From the NCBI GenBank assembly GCA_937969485.1, contig CALBVQ010000093.1:1-19236 (forward strand): a stretch of DNA of 19,236 nt, given 5' to 3'. The position numbers were made by a program, and so were the translations under genes. Source of the DNA: an uncultured Saprospiraceae bacterium (GTDB taxonomy: Bacteria; Bacteroidota; Bacteroidia; Chitinophagales; Saprospiraceae). The notes under the pieces were generated by a model. That model was not told the origin of the DNA and ran no database searches. It saw only the letters and a program-made list of their open reading frames with translations. Below, piece after piece: positions 15,494 through 19,236 of the stretch. How positions within the stretch are numbered: position 1 is the stretch's first letter; each line of letters starts with the position of its first letter.

Positions 15494-15886
15494 TTAAAGC
15501 ACACTATCAACTTCTTCCATAACTTCCGTATCCCAATTTGGAAACCAACCTGTTATTTTGGCGGAAGCCTTTTCTCTTACATCTTTATTAATAAAACTTG
15601 CGATCGTGACCAAGCCGAAACTCAGCATCCCTAGATCATCTGTATAACCTAAAACAGGCGTGAGATCCGGTATCAAATCGATAGGAGAAACTAAATAACC
15701 AAGTGTTCCAATGATGATGTTTTTAGCCCAACTAGGCGTTTCGTTTCTTCGGAAAGCAAAGTACAAAAGCATAGTGGTATAAAGTAACTTAGAACCTAGC
15801 TTGCCTGGCTTTGTTTGCAATAAAGTAAAGAGCTTTTCTTTTGAGAAAAACTGCTTATAAGATTGCAGAAGTTTTTTAATATCCAT
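15494..15886 (-). CDS. YkvA-like DUF1232 membrane protein
   Basis: A 130-residue protein with the DUF1232 signature GTLGYLVSPIDLIPDLTPVLGYTDDLGML (60-88), where the Pro-Ile-Asp-x-Ile-Pro-Asp core is intact, followed by a hydrophobic segment (FGLVTIASFI). It begins with a basic amphipathic stretch (MDIKKLLQSYKQFFSKEKLF). Members are small membrane-associated proteins whose role is not established. It is a single gene facing left, divergent from the starch-synthase-like gene. A 14-mer copy (15556-15569) lies inside it, coding for Ala-Ser-Ala-Lys on the gene strand. Confidence 0.9.
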   Translation of the reverse strand: MDIKKLLQSYKQFFSKEKLFTLLQTKPGKLGSKLLYTTMLLYFAFRRNETPSWAKNIIIGTLGYLVSPIDLIPDLTPVLGYTDDLGMLSFGLVTIASFINKDVREKASAKITGWFPNWDTEVMEEVDSVL

Positions 15887-15910
15887 GTTGCTAATTTAGT
15901 AATATAATTC

Positions 15911-15918
15911 CAAAAGTA
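15911..15918 (-). promoter_or_regulatory. Possible -7 promoter element for the DUF1232 gene
   Basis: On the minus strand this reads TACTTTTG, a full match to TAnnTTTG, 24 bases before the ATG at 15886. A -33 TTG at the right distance is not evident. Confidence 0.4.
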
Positions 15919-16066
15919 GTGTAAAAGTTCCTTGTCTAGCTTGAATATGGGACAATCAGTAAGCGAATTGAATTTTTGGCGGAAGCCAATAAAACATAGA
16001 AAAGAGTACTTATTCTTCCTACATGTCAAAATGCGCCCTTGATAAACAAGAGATTACAAATGTCTA

Positions 16067-16099
16067 TTGTGATAAAACGATAAAAAAAGCTTACCTTTG
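16067..16099 (+). promoter_or_regulatory. Promoter of the starch-synthase-like/DUF4270/glmS genes
   Basis: TTG at 16067-16069 and TACCTTTG at 16092-16099 with 22 bases between match the Bacteroidota vegetative promoter form (TTG at -33, TAnnTTTG at -7). It lies about 72 bases before the ATG at 16172, and the following genes are close-packed in the same direction. It is the best promoter match that I find in the window. Confidence 0.65.
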
Positions 16100-16171
16100 C
16101 AGCCCTAAATTAGGAAAATTGATAATTGGACAATCAGTTCAGTTATTGTATTATATAACTAGAGTGAGAAT

Positions 16172-16978
16172 ATGAGTCATAAGCTACTTTATGTAACCCA
16201 AGAAATGAATCCTTATACTACAGTTTCTGAAATTTCAGAGATCGTGAGACAGCTGTCACCGGCGATGAAGGATAAGGGAATGGACATACGGATATTGATG
16301 CCAAAATATGGTAATATCAATGAGAGAAGACATAAGTTACACGAAGTTGTTCGTCTTTCAGGAATGAATATTATTGTTGATGACGATGATTTCCCATTAA
16401 TAATAAAAGTTGCGACACTTGCTCCTTACAGATTGCAAATCTATTTCTTGGATAACGAAGAATTTTTCAAGAGAAAGAGTGTATTTCAAGATGACGATGA
16501 AAAAGCATTCGATGATAATGCGGATCGTATGATTTTCTTTTGTAAAGGAGTACTAGAGACGTTGAAGAAATTTGGATGGGCACCGGATATTATCCATTGT
16601 CATGGTTGGATGACTTCATTAGTTCCATTGTACCTAAAGAAGGTATATATGAACGAGCCGATTTTTGAAAATTCTAAAATTATTTTCTCTGCTTTTGAAA
16701 ATGAAGTAGATGAAAATTTCAAAGAGAGATTCTTGAATAAGGCCACTATCAATGAGATGGGACAAGAGGATCTGGATGATTATCTAGACGGAGATAAGTT
16801 GAGTTTAAATAAAGGTGCATTATTGTCGTCTGATGCGGTAATTGTAGGAAGCGAAGACCTTACGGATTTCGTTAAAACTAATGCAGGCGATAGAGCAGTT
16901 CTAGAATATCAATCTCAAGAACAATTAATTGATGCTTATATCGGTTTTTATAACAGCTTAGTGGAGACAGAAGAGTAA
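16172..16978 (+). CDS. Starch/glycogen synthase-like protein, GT5 N-terminal domain only, probably inactive
   Basis: A 268-residue protein equal to the N-terminal Rossmann half of glycogen synthase (GlgA, about 480 residues). The whole C-terminal GT-B domain is absent. Family marks are LLYVTQEMNPY (5-15), GMDIRILMPKYGNI (36-49), YFLDNEEFF (91-99) and PDIIHCHGWMTSLVPLY (138-154). The ADP-glucose-binding loop, K-T-G-G-L in GlgA, aligns with T17-V-S-E-I here, so the key lysine and both glycines are lost. Catalysis is therefore unlikely. Proteins of this length and kind are common in Bacteroidota beside a DUF4270 gene and glmS, as here. I infer a regulatory or binding role in sugar metabolism. 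The start ATG is preceded by a good promoter. Confidence 0.85.
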   Translation: MSHKLLYVTQEMNPYTTVSEISEIVRQLSPAMKDKGMDIRILMPKYGNINERRHKLHEVVRLSGMNIIVDDDDFPLIIKVATLAPYRLQIYFLDNEEFFKRKSVFQDDDEKAFDDNADRMIFFCKGVLETLKKFGWAPDIIHCHGWMTSLVPLYLKKVYMNEPIFENSKIIFSAFENEVDENFKERFLNKATINEMGQEDLDDYLDGDKLSLNKGALLSSDAVIVGSEDLTDFVKTNAGDRAVLEYQSQEQLIDAYIGFYNSLVETEE

Positions 16979-17010
16979 TTCCGTCCTCTTTATTTAAAGA
17001 TTTTATATTT

Positions 17011-18393
17011 ATGAACGTATTTCAGCGTTTGAATAGCTCATTGTTTATAGCATGTTTTGCTTTGCTTATCATGTCGTGCAATGATCCATCGATTGTAGGT
17101 TCAGGGCTACTGGATGATGATCTAGTACAGGTTGAATTTACCGATACCTTTTCTATTGTAGCAACTACGATTACTGGGGTTGATAGTATCTTGACTTATA
17201 GTGATATTCAAGTAACTAATGATGTATTCATTGGAGAGATAGATGATCAGTATTTTGGTACTCAAACTTTTGATGGGTTTTTCTTACCGGGTCTTGGTGC
17301 TACAAATCCGTCGTACTACGATTATGATAATGAGGCATTTCCAACTGTAGATTCTGTTGTGTTGATTCTGAATATTGATACTTCCTTGTATTTCGGAGAT
17401 AAAGATGTACTTCATGATGTAGATGTGTTTTTACTCGAGGAGGAGCCCGACTTTGATGGAGAGTATTATTCCAATCAGGATTTTGCTACTGATGCAACGC
17501 CTATAGGGGAAAATGTTGACTTTAAGGTTGACTTTGAGGATTACCAATTTATTTTTGATGGAGACACAACCGAAACTGCAGCATCTATTAGATTGAAGCT
17601 TGATAATTCCTTGGGTGAAATGATTGTGATGGATACTTTTGCTGCCGCAAGTGATACATTGTTTCGTGACTTGGTTCCAGGATTCAAGATCGTAAACAGG
17701 CCTGATGCAACAGGAGTGATTTCACTAGATCTTGAAACGAAGACTTTGCTTGATAGAGGAAATAAACTATTCGTTTTTTACACTGATACTATTTCGAAGT
17801 TCTATTCTTATCCACTAGGTGGAGTTCGTCACTTGTACAACGAGAAGGATAGAACGGGGAGCGCGCTTGAGGAGGCATTATCTACTCCTTCTATAGGTGA
17901 TAGTTTATTACTTATTCAAGGTTATGGTGGAGCTGACATCAAATTAGAATTTCCAACTGCGAGATTTGAAGCACTAGGTAATGTCCTGTTGAAAAAAGCA
18001 GAAATAGAAATGACAGTTGCATCCTTACCAGGAGATGATGAATTTGATAATCCAATGCGTATTATATATATAGATAGCGAAGATCCTGACGATGGTGAAA
18101 GAGAGATCGTTATTGATTTAGTAAATGCGTCGAATGCGTCGGCAATAACATCAGGATTTGGAGGTACTGTACAAGAAGAAAGGGATGAAAATGATGAACT
18201 TGTTCGAAGATTTTATACCTTTAACGTGACAGCGTACTTTCAGCAACTTTTGAAAGAAGGTTCAGATGAGACAGGAGTTCTTTATCTTGAAGCTGCAAGT
18301 CCTGAATTAATTATTGGTAGAAGTGTGATTTATGGCGCAGGTCATAGTACATATCCAATGAAACTTAAATTTACTTACTCAATTCCAAATTAA
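17011..18393 (+). CDS. DUF4270 family lipoprotein
   Basis: A 460-residue exported lipoprotein. The signal sequence (residues 1-22, FIACFALLIMS) ends in a lipobox with Cys23 in LIMSCNDPS. The early mature part (IVGSGLLDDDLVQVEFTDTF and VFIGEIDDQYFGTQTFDGFF) is typical of DUF4270. The body is acidic and beta-rich (DSVVLILNI, KAEIEMTVASL, YTFNVTAYFQQLL), and the C-terminus ends YPMKLKFTYSIPN. The function is not established; it is probably anchored in the outer membrane or periplasm. It starts 32 bases after the starch-synthase-like gene and ends 6 bases before glmS, so the three are likely one transcript, an arrangement recurrent in this phylum. Confidence 0.9.
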   Translation: MNVFQRLNSSLFIACFALLIMSCNDPSIVGSGLLDDDLVQVEFTDTFSIVATTITGVDSILTYSDIQVTNDVFIGEIDDQYFGTQTFDGFFLPGLGATNPSYYDYDNEAFPTVDSVVLILNIDTSLYFGDKDVLHDVDVFLLEEEPDFDGEYYSNQDFATDATPIGENVDFKVDFEDYQFIFDGDTTETAASIRLKLDNSLGEMIVMDTFAAASDTLFRDLVPGFKIVNRPDATGVISLDLETKTLLDRGNKLFVFYTDTISKFYSYPLGGVRHLYNEKDRTGSALEEALSTPSIGDSLLLIQGYGGADIKLEFPTARFEALGNVLLKKAEIEMTVASLPGDDEFDNPMRIIYIDSEDPDDGEREIVIDLVNASNASAITSGFGGTVQEERDENDELVRRFYTFNVTAYFQQLLKEGSDETGVLYLEAASPELIIGRSVIYGAGHSTYPMKLKFTYSIPN

Positions 18394-18399
18394 TATTCC

Positions 18400-19236
18400 A
18401 TGTGTGGAATCGTTGCGTATCTAGGTGATAAACAAGCCTACGATATCATTATTGAAGGACTGCGTAGACTTGAATATCGAGGATATGATAGCGCAGGTGT
18501 GGCACTTCTTAATGGTAACTTACATATTTACAAAAAGAAGGGAAAGGTTGAAGATCTTGTCACATTTGCTAATGACAAAGATATTACAGCCAATTTGGGA
18601 ATAGGCCATACCAGATGGGCTACTCACGGTGAACCGAATGATAAAAATGCTCACCCTCACCTAAGTAGCAATGGGCGAGTAGCAGTAGTTCATAATGGGA
18701 TAATCGAAAATTTCAATACCCTAAAGCAGGCACTGGAGGATCTCGGACATGAATTCAAAAGTGATACCGATACTGAAGTTCTCGCACACTTAGTCGAAGA
18801 ATATTTAGAAACGGATAAACTCGACCTTGAAGGCGCAGTAAGAAAGGCAATCAGTAAAGTCGTAGGAGCTTTCGCTATTGTTGTACTTGATCGGCAGAAT
18901 CCTGACCTCATGGTAGGTGCAAGAAGATCAAGCCCATTGGTAGTAGGTCTTGGAAAGGATGAATATTTTATCGCTTCCGATGCTACTCCAATCGTGAAGT
19001 ATACAGATAAAGTTATCTATTTAAAGGATGATCAGATTGTCACGATTCATAGGAAAGAAGGTTATGAGGTCAAAAATATTGCTAACGAAATTCAAGAAGT
19101 TAGTATTAAAAAACTTGACTTAAAGCTAGAAGAATTAGAAAAGGGAGGGTATGATCATTTCATGTTGAAAGAGATTTTTCAACAACCTGATACTATTTTT
19201 GAAGCAATGCGGGGTAGGATCAATGCAATGGAAGGG
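18400..19236 (+). CDS. glmS: Glutamine-fructose-6-phosphate aminotransferase (5' part; 3' end outside window)
   Basis: The first 279 residues of an enzyme usually near 610 residues long, cut by the window edge. It makes glucosamine-6-phosphate from fructose-6-phosphate and glutamine, the first step towards UDP-GlcNAc for peptidoglycan and lipopolysaccharide. The glutaminase domain is complete at about 1-220: the catalytic Cys2 in MCGIVAYLG, RRLEYRGYDSAG, GHTRWATHGEPNDKNAHPH, VVHNGIIENF, DTDTEVLAH and VGARRSSPLVVG. The linker (GGYDHFMLKEIFQQPD) leads towards the sugar-isomerase domains. The start ATG lies 6 bases after the DUF4270 stop. There is no room for a glmS ribozyme upstream, so control must come from the operon promoter or elsewhere. 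Confidence 0.97.
   Translation, partial: MCGIVAYLGDKQAYDIIIEGLRRLEYRGYDSAGVALLNGNLHIYKKKGKVEDLVTFANDKDITANLGIGHTRWATHGEPNDKNAHPHLSSNGRVAVVHNGIIENFNTLKQALEDLGHEFKSDTDTEVLAHLVEEYLETDKLDLEGAVRKAISKVVGAFAIVVLDRQNPDLMVGARRSSPLVVGLGKDEYFIASDATPIVKYTDKVIYLKDDQIVTIHRKEGYEVKNIANEIQEVSIKKLDLKLEELEKGGYDHFMLKEIFQQPDTIFEAMRGRINAMEG

Noticed and set aside
15950..16138. GGACAATCAGT repeated on either side of the starch-synthase promoter region
   Set aside because: Only 11 bases, two copies and no symmetry; not enough to claim an operator.

Overview
The window looks like a chromosomal segment from a Bacteroidota bacterium. The evidence is the AT-rich sequence, promoters of the TAnnTTTG type, a DUF4270 lipoprotein gene between a short starch-synthase-like gene and glmS, an ECF sigma/anti-sigma pair followed by an exported adhesin-like protein, and a LigA that reads like those of Saprospiria relatives. 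The lower rank is only an impression. No tRNA, rRNA, CRISPR array, integrase or complete insertion sequence was seen.

Left part (1-5257): the 5' part of a large secreted carbohydrate-related protein (DUF4874/DUF4832-like barrel, Ig-like domain, CBM6-like module, calcium-binding repeat at the edge) runs leftward out of the window. Next is a complete Lhr-type DEXH helicase of the 'ligase-associated DNA damage response' kind, without its usual partner genes beside it. A 190-bp palindromic intergenic repeat lies behind its start.

Middle part (5258-10145): a small membrane protein gene, ligA (NAD-dependent DNA ligase), then a three-gene unit of ECF sigma factor, putative anti-sigma factor and an exported beta-solenoid-like protein with a regular 17-18-residue KY repeat. 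A sequence resembling an ECF promoter precedes the sigma gene, so the unit is probably self-regulated. A terminator closes it.

Cassette (10183-15319): two 89-bp direct repeats, 88 of 89 bases identical, bracket about 5 kb. Inside are a leftward four-gene operon (unknown one-TM protein, seven-TM protein, small histidine kinase, NarL/LuxR response regulator) and a divergent gene for a GATase/ThuA-like protein of unknown function. The repeats read as the same C-terminal protein fragment on the minus strand, so they look like gene remnants. A signalling module whose sensor may be the separate seven-TM protein, with a divergent candidate target, is the best candidate here for a little-described system.

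Right part (15494-19236): a YkvA/DUF1232 membrane protein (leftward), a strong-looking promoter, then rightward a starch-synthase-like GT5 N-domain protein that has lost its substrate-binding K-x-G-G motif, a DUF4270 lipoprotein, and the start of glmS, cut by the window edge.

A 14-mer, TTTTGGCGGAAGCC, occurs four times exactly and once with one mismatch, on both strands and in different reading frames. It cannot be explained by protein coding and may be an iterated genomic signal.
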